Shown here: positions 22,900-36,475 of the stretch, one piece after another
How positions within the stretch are numbered: the first letter of the stretch is position 1
Layout: each line of letters starts with the position of its first letter
Origin: Solenopsis invicta
Taxonomy: Eukaryota; Arthropoda; Insecta; Hymenoptera; Formicidae
Reading direction: 5' to 3'
Assembly: GCF_016802725.1 (NCBI RefSeq)
Contig: NC_052664.1
Span: 11,186,016-11,250,015, forward strand
DNA length: 64,000 bases
The notes under the pieces: generated by a model
The model's database searches: none
The model's input: the letters and a program-made list of their open reading frames with translations, nothing else
What the model was told of the DNA's origin: nothing
Made by a program: the position numbers and the translations under genes

Positions 22900-25800
22900 C
22901 GATATTGTTGAAGTACCTAAAAATTTAGCTAGAAACAGATCTGAAAATAATTTTGAAGGGCTACCAAAATAATTATACAGAATACTCAAACGTAATATGC
23001 AACGCTACAAAAAATTTTGACTTTCTAACAACCAACTTGAGCATCCTACACAATTATTTTTATGGTCTAATAAAATTATTTTCAATTCTGTGTCTAACTT
23101 AAGTTTTAAATATTTTAGCCAAACTGTACTTACATAAATGTAAAGTACTTCACGAATAATGTTTGAATTTATTATATTCAGAAATTTGCAAATACTAAAA
23201 ATTTACAATAAAAATTATATGTAAAATGCATTTTACGTTTCTATTATACGCTTTTACTTATTTTCAAATACTTATATAATACTTAATAAATATAAGTATG
23301 ATTCTTAAAATATGTTTATAATAAAAGTATGTATGTGTTTTCGTGTATACATATGTGTGTATACATGTTTAAATACTTTCTTTTTATTAAACAGTAAATT
23401 TAAAAATATATTAAAGTATAACAAAAAGTCATCATATATAACACCAACATGACATAAAAATAGTTCTAAAATAAATATTAAAAATCTTTAAAACTTTTTG
23501 ATCAATCACGATTTATTTTAATATTTGACTTTATTGTAAATATTATTTTATATACAGAATGAACCCGTTTCACCCAGACTTTGAGATTTTATCAGAAATT
23601 TAATTTTGAATTTTCTTATAAACAGTTGTAAAATGCTTCTTTAAAAAGTTAGCACCCAGAAATCTCTGAAAACATGATTATACAGATATTATATTTTTTC
23701 ACAAATAGAAAAAATAAACATTTTTAACAAAAGTACTGAAACAAAAATTATAGAGAATTAAATTATCTTCCAAATGAGATCAAAATAATTATAGTTTGAC
23801 ATAGGTTTTGAGATAACCAGTTTTAAATGTTTCTTTGACTGTTGACAATAAAGTTTTTTAAAAATACTCTTTATTTATACTTGATGAATTTATCTTGCTT
23901 ATGGATATTTCATTAAAAGAATTTTGTTTTTTTACTTTTTTATTTAAACTAATCACCACAAAAGAATAAAAAGAAGAGTAGAAGGTAAAAAAATGAAATA
24001 AAAACAAAACTTAATAAATTTAAAAAAAATCGACAAAAGTAAAAAATAAAAACCTTTTTTTCATAAAAATAAAATAGTTCTTTTTAAACTAAAATAGCAC
24101 TGTAATAGTAGAAGATAAATAAAAATATAAAAAATATTAATGTTCTTAAAATGTCTTCCCTCCAGCTTCAATACACTTTAGTAACAAGTAATGACAGAAC
24201 TGATTGCTTTATAGATTTCCTTCCATTTGATTTTAATCGATCGAAAACCGTTTTCATCTTAGATCAGATGTTCACGAGACACGACTGGTTTTATTTTTTT
24301 TTCTATTTCATTTTTTATCACCTTTTGCTTTTCCTTTCATCCTCTTACGGTGATTGGTTTAAATGTAGAAAAGTAAAATTTTCTATAGTAAAAATTTTTA
24401 TAATAAAAATTTTTATTTTTTGCTGTGCGAGTTTTTTTTTCACCAAGTTATGAACGTTTTTTAAAATGTGAAATGGTAGACCCAAATTGGACGAATACAT
24501 ACATATAGTTTTGATACATAATCATTTACACTAATAACAACAAACGCTTGAAAGTTTATCGTGTATAATATTGCATAGCTTATAAATCCACCATGACAGA
24601 ATTTTGCGACACAAGCGTTTTTATTATTAATCAAACAATTTTTCTATTTATTGGTTTGTCCAAGGCAATTACAATGTCAGTGTGACATATTCATTTTTTA
24701 CTGTTGACTAAAGTCTATTTCACTTACATCAAATTCAACTATTTCTGTATACTATATTCCGATCAGCTTTATAATTTCTGCATTGTAAAGAACTCGAAAT
24801 ATGTGTTTGAACGTCTGCGCCAACAAATGTAATATGCGTGATTAGCGTTTAAAACAAGCGTTCTTTTTGTTTAATTGCCATAGGTCATTGCAAATGCAAC
24901 TATAGTTACTATTACAATTTCTATTATACAATAGTTATAATAAATGAATAAATATTTCAGTAATATTTTTAATAAAAGAAATTTGAAATCTTAAAAATTC
25001 CTAAAAATCGAATATTATACTTTATAGAATTATAGGATGTGCATTACAATTGTATGCATGTACTACAATTCTGTAAAGTATGTTAAATAATACAAAATAT
25101 CAGATTTCTTTGGAATTTTTAAGGTCTTAATTTTTCCTTGTAAATAATAAAATTGTATATACATTCCAAAATAAAAAAAAGTAAACAGACAAATATAATT
25201 TGATAAACCAATTTCTGATGAAATATAAATGATTAAGAAATTCTGAATGAAATTATTTAGTTTTTTCTGACTTCACTTTTTGAGTCGCTTTTGCTTCCTG
25301 AAATTGCTGAGTTATAATATGCCATTACGATCAATTACGATTAATGCAACTTTACAGATAATTATCTATGTAAATGATCTAATTAAGTTGTGGTTGTCAT
25401 AACCGGATCATGTATAACTATCTTGATGCAGTTGACACATCAAAATAGATAAAGTCGTATCAATCATATCTATCATTCAAAGATAGGGATATATAGCTAT
25501 TGCATACAACTAATGTAAGTATTTTTACTTATGTGAATCATCTTTTCTTCGTGTAGATAATTTTAAGTTCTAAGTTAAGTACTAAACGCAACACTGCATA
25601 AGCTGTTTGATAGAAAAGACACGATTGTTTGAAATAATATTTTTTAATGAAATAATTTCTTTGTTTATATTTAATATCTTTTCCGATCGCTTCGCGAGGT
25701 CTCACTCATGCGACTACCACTGAGAGAGTTAGCAAGACCACTAATAACTCGTAAGATTTAACACACAACAGATATAAGTAATAACGCCACATGCGGCTAC

Positions 25801-26005
25801 ATGTTCTTTTGCCGTATCAAGATATATCCTGCGGACGGATTATACACAAGAATGTATCGTGATACAACCAAAAAATGATAGCGACTGGGCTCGAATTTAA
25901 GTGTGATTGCTGAAACAGCTATCCACCACGCCATTGCATATTTTCTTTTCCTGCAATAGTAAATACCATTTCTAATTTCCAAATAAATGGAATTTTCTTC
26001 AGTAG
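22900..26005. other. AT-rich, no gene recognised
   Basis: Open frames such as the one at 24151-24453 are Phe/Ile-rich translations of T-rich DNA and resemble nothing known. No repeats stand out. Confidence 0.45.
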
Positions 26006-26009
26006 TTAA

Positions 26010-26155
26010 GCCGGGAGCACACACTCTTGCCTAGCTACATAACTATATGTATAAGGAAATTAATTGATCCATTTTCTTATGCATGCGCTAATGGCCCAAT
26101 CAATTTCCTTATACATGGTTAGGCAGATATGCAAATTTATCTGGATAGGCCCATT
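26010..26155. mobile_element. Small foldback element, family shared with 43622-43690
   Basis: ATGTATAAGGAAATTAATTG at about 26047 is repeated inverted at 26098-26117. The left side (CTTGCCTAGCTACATAACTA) is related to CTTGCATAGCTGCATAACCA at 43640, and the right end (TTTATCTGGATAGG) to TTTGTCTGAATAGG at 43671. Two copies of one short foldback family. Confidence 0.5.
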
Positions 26156-26514
26156 TTATAAAATGCATAGTATAGCATGAGAGAGAGAATATAGCATATG
26201 GCTGCTGAACCAATAAAAATCTTATATAAATCAATTAATGGCGACTTTATGCTGTATGCTTTTTGATCTAGTGATATTATGTTATGCTTATGCTTTGTTA
26301 TACATTTCATCTAGAATGGGTTTTAGAAGAAAATTTTTTAAACAAATTTAAATTACAAGAATGGCTGTATCAGTCGAATTTTTTAAACATAACATAAATA
26401 TGATTTATAAGTAAAATAATACAATAACGCAAAAACAAATTTTTCTTTAATCCAATGAAATTTATGCATTAGCATAGTCTAACCAAACTAATGTTAAGTT
26501 TGAATTAAAAAATA

Positions 26515-27046
26515 CTATTACTTGACTTTTCAAATAATATACACAGAAAAGAATTAGTATCAAATCAATAATTTATTGATTCATATATAAGCAAGAATTT
26601 AAAACATTTTTGGAAGAATTTATAATCTTAAACAGACATAATTTGCTTACACAAAGAAAAAAATTTCTAAGAATATTTTATATTTTTGCTTATACATGAA
26701 ATAATGAATTATTGATTTAATACTATTTTTGTATATCTTTATTTTAAAATAAATATATATATTCATGAATTAAATTTCTTTATTATTTAAATAATTTTAT
26801 TTTAGTATAAATATTGTATTACTATATTTAGATTATAACTTTGTTACATCAAACAGTTTTAATAATTCAGTAAAATTAAAAAATATTATTGTGACTGTTT
26901 GATGCAATAAAGTTATAATCTAACAATAAGTAAAGTAATACAGTACTTTTACTAAAATAAAATTGTTTAATTAAAAAAGAAATTAAATTATTTAAATAAT
27001 ATATTTAGTTTAAAATAAAGATATATGTTATTTGAAAAGTCAAACA
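26515..27046. mobile_element. Nested inverted repeats, AT-rich foldback element(s)
   Basis: Outer arms are TTGACTTTTCAAATAA near 26522 and TTATTTGAAAAGTCAA near 27028. An inner pair of ~80 bp has TTATAACTTTGTTACATCAA near 26835 against TTGATGCAATAAAGTTATAA near 26902, extending through TAATTTTATTTTAGTA. This suggests one MITE inside another, or one element with compound arms. No coding content. Confidence 0.6.
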
Positions 27047-27239
27047 ATTACATTTTTTAAGTTAAAGCATTAATTTAATTAGATTGTGGTAATGCATTAA
27101 TTTCTTTAGATTGAAGATTTATTAAATCTAAAGAAATATTTCTCTTTGGAAAATACGAAAATTTTATGTCTCTCTAAATATAGGAATATCTATAATATTT
27201 CGATGCAAGTGACGTATCTTTATTGAAAGTCATAAAACG

Positions 27240-27952
27240 TTAATCCTTGATTAACTTGGTCATTTTTAATTTATAACATTCAATCAAAAATTCGTATCCG
27301 ACTGTAAGAACAAAACAGAGAACGTACCAACGATTCATTTTGATGCCGATATAAATTGAGCATGCAGGTTTCGCGACCGTACATGATAACACATACGCAC
27401 GCACATTCACACGAACGAGTACAATTTGCAGCGATGTCACACATACTACCGTGTCCGGCATCTCTTTTAGATCCGAAGAGGGGACCATCAAAGCGTTAGT
27501 TGCGAACATCCGGGCGCGATAATGGGCTTTGAACAACGAAATTCCCGCTCCCACAATCGACGTCATCTCAGACGGTCAACGCGAGATACATTGAAAACAT
27601 AAAAGCGGGACAAAATCATAGAGAAACGGTTACGCGCTTATAGATTGTTACATCCAATGATTCTATCTTCTGGCTAAAGCTTTCCAGCCAGACTAGAAGA
27701 TTTTCAAAAACATCGCACTCTGATTATTGCTATCTTATCGGAAGACTTGAATAATCTGTACAAGAATAATAATAATATAGTTTAGGAGGTAGAGACGTTT
27801 TTCTAAAGAAAATTCTTGTTCTCCAATTCACAGCGATTCTGAATTTACGAGTCGAGTTGGTTGCGTCCGTAAATTTTGTGAATAATTTTTTACGAATAAT
27901 TTGTGATTTGCGCAAGAAAAACGCGTGCAAACTTTATGTGTAAAGATATATA

Positions 27953-28013
<61 letters not shown>

Positions 28014-28490
28014 GTGTGTGAGTACTTATGCGTACGTATATGGATATTTTTCTCGATACTCTCTTGACGAAACATTTTTATCTATGGTAAGGGAAGTTGT
28101 ACTGACCTCTGAACTCTGGTGAATTGTTGAAGATATCTGTGAGAATATCGGTATTCTTGGGAGAAGGAACGCAATTATCGCATTTTATATACTGATATTC
28201 CGTATTACATTTTACGAAATTCACGCCGGATATCTCGAACAGAGCCGAATTTGTACACCGCGCGCATATCGCGGAGGCGGACTAACGTTGTCTCCGATCA
28301 CGCGTGGATTATATCTGTTGCCCATTGTGATCGTTGCAAAAGTAGACAGTAGCCGATAACCCACCGATTATCTGCTCGCGTATCGAATGATCAAATAAAA
28401 GACTCGTAATGACCGTCAGATAATCATGGATCCAGGGACGTTTAGACTCGACTGTGCCTCTTCACTATCGAGGCTTCGATAAGCATTTAC
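27240..28490. promoter_or_regulatory. GC-richer patch with many GATA-like words; no gene recognised
   Basis: Composition is clearly richer in G+C than the flanks, apart from the (AT)n run. The minus-strand frame 27566-27240 (108 aa) resembles no family known to me. Between 28340 and 28500 CGATAA, GATTATCT, AGATAATC and CGATAAG words cluster, which would suit an enhancer, but this is speculative. Confidence 0.2.
27953..28011. repeat. (AT)n microsatellite
   Basis: About 58 bp of uninterrupted AT dinucleotide repeat. Frames predicted across it are artefacts. Confidence 0.95.
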
Positions 28491-28499
28491 GATTATCAC

Positions 28500-29610
28500 A
28501 AAAAAATTTCAAGGATTATCGCGTATCCTAGAACAGATCTATAACTGCACATCCTACATTTCCTTACTGAAACGCGTTGTTAAAATGTGTAAAGAGTACT
28601 GATTTATGTGCATTATAAATTTATAAAGGAGAGTATTAGAGGAGTATTAGAAATAGAGATTTACCGATAAAAAGAGGAAAAACAAGTAGGACAATGGAAC
28701 CTGGCACTGATTATGTAACATAAAACAAATACAATTATACTGAACAAAAGTAAATATAATAAAATTTTGATTACAAGGTCAGAAATTCTGATGTTTTGAT
28801 TAATATGATATAACGTAAATCCTCTTCAAAGATAAATTCAAAAATTGAAAAACAATTAATATGTGACTCAAGATACTACTTCCAAGATTAAGTACTAAAT
28901 AATTAAAATGTTAAAAGTTAAATAATAAAGATAAAAAGTTAATAACTTTTAACTTAACTTAATTAGTTAATAAGTTAATTTTGAATGATTTAACTTTTTT
29001 AACTTTAATTAGTTAGTTTGAAAGCATAAACTTTAATTTATTAATTTCTTTAAAAAAATTTATGTATTGTATGTAAATAAATCATAAAAGAAAAAAATAC
29101 ATTCCTACATAAAACAACAATATTTTTTTGTTATTTTATATAACTTAATTTATAAGTAAAATATTAAATTTGTTTGATAGTCTATATTATAATTGTTTTG
29201 AGTAATTTAACTTTGGAAAATTTCTAATTTAATATAAATAATAATTTTCAAAATTTTTAATTTAGCTTAAATTTATTTAATTGTAAACTAATTGTTAATT
29301 GAAAGTTTCTAGTTCATGTAACTTTTAACGTCATTAAATTTTATAAGCCGTTAACTTTAATATAATTTAGTTAAAAAAATACATTAACTCATCCAATCCA
29401 AATTTGCGAAGTACAAATTTACATAAAGACCTAAAAGACCTTGTTTTACTGTTACGTTTCATTATATAGCCAGTAATCATATCATAATCTGTTTATCACA
29501 CAATTGGAGCTTAAAATATGAATGATTAAACAATTCGAAAATGATTCTTTAGAGTAAAGAGCTGCGCAACCTTGTCGATATTATTTACGCGTCGTTAACT
29601 TCGTTTCGCT
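28500..29610. other. AT-rich; TTAAC/GTTAA-rich stretch, no gene
   Basis: From about 28900 to 29390 the words TTAACTTT, AGTTAAT and TTAATTAG recur densely without a fixed period. Nothing coding is visible. Confidence 0.4.
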
Positions 29611-29615
29611 ACTGT

Positions 29616-29709
29616 GGGCGCGCGCGCGCGCACGCATGCAAGCACTCACGCACGCATGCAAGCACTCACGCACGCACGCACTCACGCACGCACGCACGCA
29701 CGCACGCAT

Positions 29710-29791
<82 letters not shown>
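29616..29791. repeat. Compound microsatellite: (CG)n, (GCAC/GCAT)n, (CA)n
   Basis: GCGCGC leads into CACGCATGCAAGCACTCACG units, then CGCACGCA, then about 80 bp of pure CA repeat. The His/Thr and Cys/Val frames over it are artefacts. Confidence 0.95.
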
Positions 29792-31890
29792 CCACATTTT
29801 TTAAATATAATTATTGCAAAGTGTTATAATATAACTGATTCGCTATAAAAGAAAATGAAGAAAGTATTGTAAGCATTAAAATCTTACAATAACAATTTTA
29901 TAAGAACGTTTATGACTTCTAAGAATAGCTTTCGCTACTAATAATCGTGATGTAACGATTAATTTTTTAATATACATTTTGTACATTTCATTAATTAATT
30001 TTTTAAAAACCTTTAATAATTTAAACATTTTTTTAGTTTTAAATTATGATTCAAAAGCTTGAATATTATGTTTACATATTATTTATAAAAAATAAGAATA
30101 TATTTTATAAAATTATTGATTCAAAATGTAATTTTCTAATATAATATAGTAGATCCAAGAATTAAATTTTCTGAGATTATTGTTTTGAACTAAATCGTCG
30201 AGTAATCCATCGCGATATCATATATCAGAATAATAATTTTTTGAAACAGCTGCGATATCTTAAAATCCTTTTTTGCCGTATCTCTTGTTTCCAAGCGATA
30301 TACTCAATAATCGTTCGTTACCAGTTCCGACGTTTCTGATAAAACAATTTCATTGCCATACAAGCGACAAAATTTGTATCCATCTGTTGACATTCATTCC
30401 TTCATAAGTAATTTGCCATGCAAGGCACAAGCTTACTGAACGATACGCATAAAATTTCATAGTCAAGGACAGATCCGTAATTGATATTCCAGAGAACAAA
30501 AATTTTTCTTAAGACTTATTTTAAAAAATCAAAATACAATTAACATTTGGGATCTAACAATAAGATTTTGTAATAAAATCGAGATTTTATTTATTATTTT
30601 ATTTTTGTTATTAAAATTATATAATTCCAATTTATTTTAATGTACTGTTTTGTCTGCATAATAATTCTGTGGTTTGTTGCTTTCTAGTAAATAATTTGTC
30701 AAGAGAAATGTTGCAATTTAAAGATTCCCTTAATTTTATAGTAACGCAAAGTAGCGATACGTTTCACGCAGATACTACTGCATACACAATAAATGAATGT
30801 TGAAAATAAATACAGGAAGTGATAATTTGCACAGAAAAAACTCGATCGTCAATTTACTTAATTCATACGTTTCTCCTGTATCTTTCTTCAACTTTTTTTC
30901 TTAGAAATTTCTTTATACATCTATGATTAAGAGTTAAATGATCATGTCTCGTACATTCCTAGTTATACAAAACAAAAACACGTATTTTTAGCATTTTTTA
31001 TTTGAAACTTGCATTTTTTTGAAATGTTTACAACTTATATTTGTGTCACAATTAATCTTGAAGTAGCAAATCTGATAAACGCGATATGATGTTATTTAAA
31101 GATTAGCACTTAAATTATTGAAAAAAGATACAGTAATGTAAAACTGTAATATAATTCAGTAGAAATTGGCATAAGATATAGAAAGTCATGCATTATACAT
31201 ATAATAATGTGCATATTTCAATAATTGTAATATTTAAAAATTAAATTTACTTAGGATTTACTTAACATTGAAAATATAATCTTTAATCAGATTCTAATCT
31301 CGCAACAATTGTTGCATCAATATATATTACAGAAAACAAATATTTCTTTTTATAAATTTTACAATTTTTTTACATGTTTTATATTTTGTCATATAAATTT
31401 TATAGAGTATTTTCTAAAACATCGCTTTTTTTATAAAAAAAAAATAAAAGCGGTTTAAAACTAGCATTTATTTCATCAGTGTATTTAGATTTCAGCTAAA
31501 TATAAGTTATATATATTTCCACTTTTCTATTTTTACACATAAAAAACAATACTTAAAGTTAGCGTAACCGCAAAATTTTATTTTTTGTCAAAGTCATATC
31601 AATTTTAAGACTTTTTTCCTTAAACAAATAAAAGTTACTAATTGCCGCCATTACCTCTTGTTATACGTTTTAAAGTGATTAAATGTGTCTGTGTGTGTGT
31701 ATATAATTGAGAAACCCACTGACTCACAAATCCGCTCGAACTTGACCGCTCAACCATGTCCGTTTAACTCATAGCTTTCACACGAGTAACGTTTGTTCAA
31801 TTATGATTGGTGACTCGTAAAATTCATATTACAGTCGACGGGCGTAACGAAAAGTGATTTTATAACATAACGATCAGAAATATGTGATAA
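29792..31890. other. AT-rich, no feature recognised
   Basis: Nothing coding or clearly repetitive was seen on either strand beyond A/T tracts and a short (TG)n at about 31686. Confidence 0.4.
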
Positions 31891-31895
31891 AGGCT

Positions 31896-32140
31896 TACCT
31901 AACATAACATTTCTTGTCAAAGTGCGGACAAAAAAGAGACAAAACAACGTTCATCCAAATATGCGTCTTTTTCAGCGACGAAATCCTCATGTCTTCTTGT
32001 ATCTTCGCGCGTCGGCCTTGCTTTCCTCCGATTCTAACGACGTCATGCACACCGCATGGCGAAGATGTTACGCGATATTATATATGCACACTATCCTCCT
32101 TTCCATAGCGATCACCGTTATTAGAACTGAGGAGAAATGA
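31896..32140 (-). promoter_or_regulatory. Possible minus-strand promoter and non-coding first exon
   Basis: A GC-richer island. Reading the minus strand, CATATATAATATCG (TATA-like, ~32090-32077) is followed about 180 nt downstream by TTATGTTAG joined to GTAAGC, a good 5' splice site at about 31896. Two TGCACAC words on the plus strand (32046-32052 and 32085-32091) match the metal response element core TGCRCNC bound by MTF-1. If this exon belongs to the ZnT-like gene, its 5' UTR intron would be about 16.6 kb. That link is inference; the exon could serve another transcript or be chance. Confidence 0.25.
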
Positions 32141-33398
32141 GAAGACGCTGGACTACATACGTAACGAAACGCTTGCAATCCGCGATAGTAAGTTGTTTGT
32201 CTTCACCTACTTTGATGGCTCTGCTACTCCGACAAAAATTTATGCAGGGTCAAATAGCGAAAGTAGTTGTGACTGGTTTTTTGCATCAAACTTTGACTGA
32301 TTAAAACGGAACTCTTTTTGTGGCATGAAAGATTTAAATTCCCGATACTATATTACTAGAAAACTATTTTTGATTAAAAAAAACTAAAATCTCAATAAAA
32401 CTGAAAGATACTTGAATATTGTTTAAAACGTTTAGAACACGCATAAAAAATAAAAAGTAAATACAAACATTTTTTTGTACTTTTTTAGAGCAGATTACTT
32501 TAGAAAACAGATTTGAAGATTTTTAGCAAGAATTTAATCATTGCAGAATGAAAAAGAGATTACACTGCATTTGCCGTTATCTATATAAAATTATCTAGAT
32601 AATTATCTAGACAAAAAATAGCTTTATCTTACCTTTTTATAGATTACTATAATACATATTATTTCCATCTTTATCTTAAATAAAAGAAATATTTTCCTTT
32701 TTAAATTATTTGTGATAATATGAATAATAACGAGAATGAAGTATTGTCTTTGATCTCCAAGTTTGAAGTTACTATTTATCTTAACAGATTTTTTTATGAA
32801 TTGCGATCTGAAAGGTCATTCCCAGGTAGAACATAAAACTCATAATGACATTATGATGATGTCATCATGACTTTATTTATCACTTAAAAGTTATCTTGAC
32901 AAAATGACACGAAAGTGATTTGTAGATGACAAAATAAATTATAGATTTTAAGCCTCCTAAGATTATCGAATTTGCTGTAGAAAAACTTATGCCACTTCAA
33001 TATATTGTTATAGTATGTAAACAATAGAATAAATAAGTAATTAATAATATTTAAAACAGATGATCTTTTTATGACTAATTCTTGAGATTTCATATATATA
33101 CGAATAGCTATACGACAAATCGTCCAACAGAGTTCGCTCGGATCGTTTTCTGTTATTTCCGCGCGAATTTCTATAACCCCCACTAACCACAATTCGGGAA
33201 CTTTCTACAGGCGAGAAGCATTTCGCGGTTTTTTTATGTAAGGATAATCACAGCCAATGCGAATACTTCATTTGTTTGCCATCTTTGCGATCTGGCTAAT
33301 CTGTTAGTGTAGTGTATGGTGTATGATCTGTTGCCATTCAATGTGAGCAAACGAGTGAGCACGAGTGCACGAGCAACATATTAACACGTCGCTTTATC

Positions 33399-35780
33399 AT
33401 GTCTAGAAATAATAATAATAAGGTAAGTAGAACTTATTTTATCAAAAGAATCTTTTTTCTAATCTCTTAACATATTTCTGCACCGCCTGATTCGAGTAAA
33501 TGCTATATTATACCTAACTGAAGTTTTCCAGTCTGATTTAACCTTTCAACTTTTTCCTTATTTCTAACTTATTTGTTATTTAATCTAATTTAATCATACC
33601 ATTTCGTATCTGACTTCTCTATTTTAAATTCACAGGCTAAGCAATTTGAACGAAAGATACTATCAAAGTATAGAATTAGGGCTGCGTAACAAATTAGGTT
33701 AGCCAAACTTCAAGCAAGAGCTGCAAGATCTACTGTACTTTATTCTGACAGTAGTGACAATAATACAATTTATAGTTTTGAAAATCTTACTGACTTTGAC
33801 CCTGAGAGTGATAATTCTTTTGAAAGGGAGGTTATAGATTTTCAGGAGAATGATACCCCTAATTTAGATCATAATTTGGATAGCAATTTTGATTTATCCA
33901 ATAATTCTATCAATAATTGCAGTGAAAATAATAGTACTATTACAGACTATATGGATGAAAATAGAGATAACGACGGTGTTGAGCAAAATTATAATATACA
34001 CAGTGATGTAAATCTAGAATCAAACTTTAATAATGAAGAGCAAGTGAAGAATTATTTATTAAACATGTTAAGAGAATGGGTTTTGCGTGGAGTATCGAAG
34101 AAGAAAGTATGCATTGTTGACTCTGTTAGGGCCAATTTTTTCTTTTCTGCCTAAGAGTCACAAGACTCTGTTGCGTTCTTCGCGAAAAGTTATTGTCGAC
34201 GATATGGATAACGGGCTGTTTTGGTACAAAGGAGTAAAACTGAACATTCGACAACTACTTTCTGATGAATACATTCGTTAACACGGTGAAATAGCGATAG
34301 ATGTCAATATAGATGGCATTCTTTTAAGCAAAAGTTCTGAAATGCATTTCTGGCTTATTCTTGGCAAGTTTCAAGATTTTGAACATCCCTTTTTAATTGC
34401 TGTTTATTTGGGCCCTGGAAAACCTAGTGATGTTAATATTTATCTGAATGACTTTGTTGTTGAAGCAGCGGATTTACAAGAAAATGGATTTCAGTGGAGT
34501 AATGGTAACATATATCAATTTAGAATTGTTAATTATGTCCTAGATGCTGAAGCTCGTTCATTTGTAAAGAAATGTATCGCGCATGGTAGCTACCATGGAT
34601 GTGAAAAGTGCACTGTACGAGGAACATATTATAAGAATAGAATGTGTTTCTTTGAACAAGACTGTCCGCTTCGTACAGATGAATCTTTTTGCAATAGAGA
34701 TGATCCTTACCATCGGTAATTCAATATTAGAGGATATTGGAATTGGTATGGTTTCTCAATTCCGTATGGATGCACTACATCTTGTGTATCTAGGTGTTGT
34801 TAAAAGAATGCTTAATTTTTTCATAAGTGTGCGTTCTCGTTGCACATTGCCAAATGTGACTGTGTTTGAAATCAATAATGTGTTAAATGATATTGCTGGC
34901 TTTTTTCTATTAGAATTTACTCGGAAACCGAGAAGTTTAGGTGTTTGTAATAAAAGAGAAAAGTGGAAAGGCACTGAATTTAGGAGATTTATATTGTATG
35001 ACTGTATTTTTATTTTAAAAGACCGTGTGCCTAATAATATTTACCAGTGCTTCTTCCTTCTTCACTGTGCAATTAACATTTTCTGTAGACATGATCTTTT
35101 TGAAACAATGAATGAGATTGCTGATTATTTATTAAGAGAGTTTGTGATGCAGTCGGCTCATTCGTTTGGGCGTGAATTTGTGGTCTACAATGTTCATTCT
35201 CTCGTTCATTTATCTAAAGAATGTCGTAACAGAGGTACATTGGATTCATTTAGTGCATTTCCTTACGAAAATTTTTTGGGTGTTATAAAAAGTTAATTAC
35301 GCTCTACTCATCGACCATTACAACAATTGGCTAATAAAGATATAGAAAGGGTGCACGCAAGGTGCATTGATAAACCCTTCCCCTCGTAACGATTCCAATT
35401 TTGTGACTCTGAAGAAACCATTTGATGGTTATAATTTACCGCTTGAAGGTCAACAGTATGCTACTGTTATCACTAAAGATTTTACATTGAGAACAAATCA
35501 AGCAAATCGGTACTTCAAAACTATCGATGATGAAGTTGTACGTTTATACTGTGTGATTGACTCCTCTAGAGGCATTATTGTTGTGGGAAAAAGATTCAAA
35601 CGTTATAAAAACTATTATACATTTCCTATGCAATCTTCAAAGTTGGGTATTTTTAAAGTATCGGAATTTCAAAACACATTTTATTATTGCAAGATTGAAG
35701 ATGTTAAAGAAAAATGTATTATTATGCCTGATAGCAATGATACTTTCCTTTGCATTCCACTCATCCCGTTTTTTTATTAG
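33399..35780 (+). pseudogene. CACTA/EnSpm-like transposase pseudogene
   Basis: A likely first exon, MSRNNNNK (33399-33420), ends at GTAAGT; the next exon starts after CACAG at about 33636 (AKQFERKIL). Then come an acidic Asn/Asp-rich region and the conserved transposase core: DNGLFWYKG, IDVNIDGI, FWLILGKF, FLIAVYLGPGKPSD, YVLDAEARSF, a C/H knuckle SYHGCEKC, MDALHLVYLGV, EFTRKPRSLG, WKGTEFRRF, VYNVHSLVHL and SAFPYENFLG. This is the arrangement of animal EnSpm-like transposases. The frame is broken by in-frame TAA at about 33687, 34279 and 35294, and by frameshifts near 34110 and 34720. Asp in IDGI and in LDAEARSF are plausible catalytic residues. Not functional as sequenced. Confidence 0.75.
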
Positions 35781-35859
35781 AGTAAGCTCATCTTTCTATA
35801 ATCCCTACAATTGACTCTACTGCTTGTATTAATATGTAATATTGATGATTTGTATTGCA

Positions 35860-36052
35860 GTATGTTGTTGTGAAGTTTCCTGTTTTGGATAACGCACAGG
35901 AAGAAACGGTGGCTGTTGTTCCATCATCATGGATAAACTACTCTCTCAATACATGCAAATGGCCACCAAAAAAAAAGTATCCCTCTGATAAAGTCAGCAG
36001 ATGGGTTATGAGTTTAACGATACCAAAAACGTCAAGAGATGTTACTTTATAA
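35860..36052 (+). pseudogene. Second ORF (exon) of the CACTA-like element
   Basis: After a 3' splice site (GTATTGCAG) the frame reads YVVVKFPVLDN, VVPSSWI and CKWPPKKK. This resembles the short N-terminal module (VVPS.W ... WPP) found in small proteins encoded beside insect and cnidarian EnSpm-like transposases. It is only 64 codons and ends before the right TIR. Whether it is a 3' exon of the transposase or a separate ORF start is unclear. Confidence 0.5.
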
Positions 36053-36475
36053 AAAATTATATATTTTTTTTTTTTATTATAAAAAGATTTTTGATTAATA
36101 TTTGATTAACATTTGTTTTTAATAATAGATATTAATATAATAATTTTTTTTTTTAGCATTGGATGTAAATCCAAGGAGAACAGAACAATCAAAATAATAT
36201 TATAATTTCACTTTTGTTCTTCTTGGGAAAGTGCTATTTGTGCAATGAAGTTTATTACTTTTATAACAATAATTTATGATGAAATAAAGTTTCTACCATT
36301 TAATTTTACGTAATATTCTTCTTTCTGGGAGTCATAATAAAATCAATATGATATCAAAAATAAGTCACCGAAACATCGCTAAAAATGTATCGAATGAGGT
36401 CATTATGATTTTTTCCGAAATGACTTTTAAGTGATGTCATTATGATGTCATTTTGAGTTTTATGTTCTACCTGGG

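Larger units (their letters stand above)
32821..36475 (+). mobile_element. CACTA/EnSpm-like DNA transposon, decayed, 3655 bp
   Basis: TIRs CCCAGGTAGAACATAAAACT at 32821 and 36475 (inverted) continue through AATGACAT..., with ATGATGTCAT and CACTTAAAAGT words in both arms. The flanking bases are TT on both sides, too short to fix the target-site duplication. The interior holds a plus-strand transposase pseudogene and a small second ORF. Family assignment rests on the encoded protein, not on the termini, which do not start with CACTA. Confidence 0.8.

Noticed and set aside
27240..27566. A 108-codon minus-strand frame in a GC-richer patch
   Set aside because: No recognisable motif, no splice partner found, and no convincing codon bias.
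29581..29848. His/Thr-rich and Cys/Val-rich open frames
   Set aside because: Translations of a CA/GT microsatellite.
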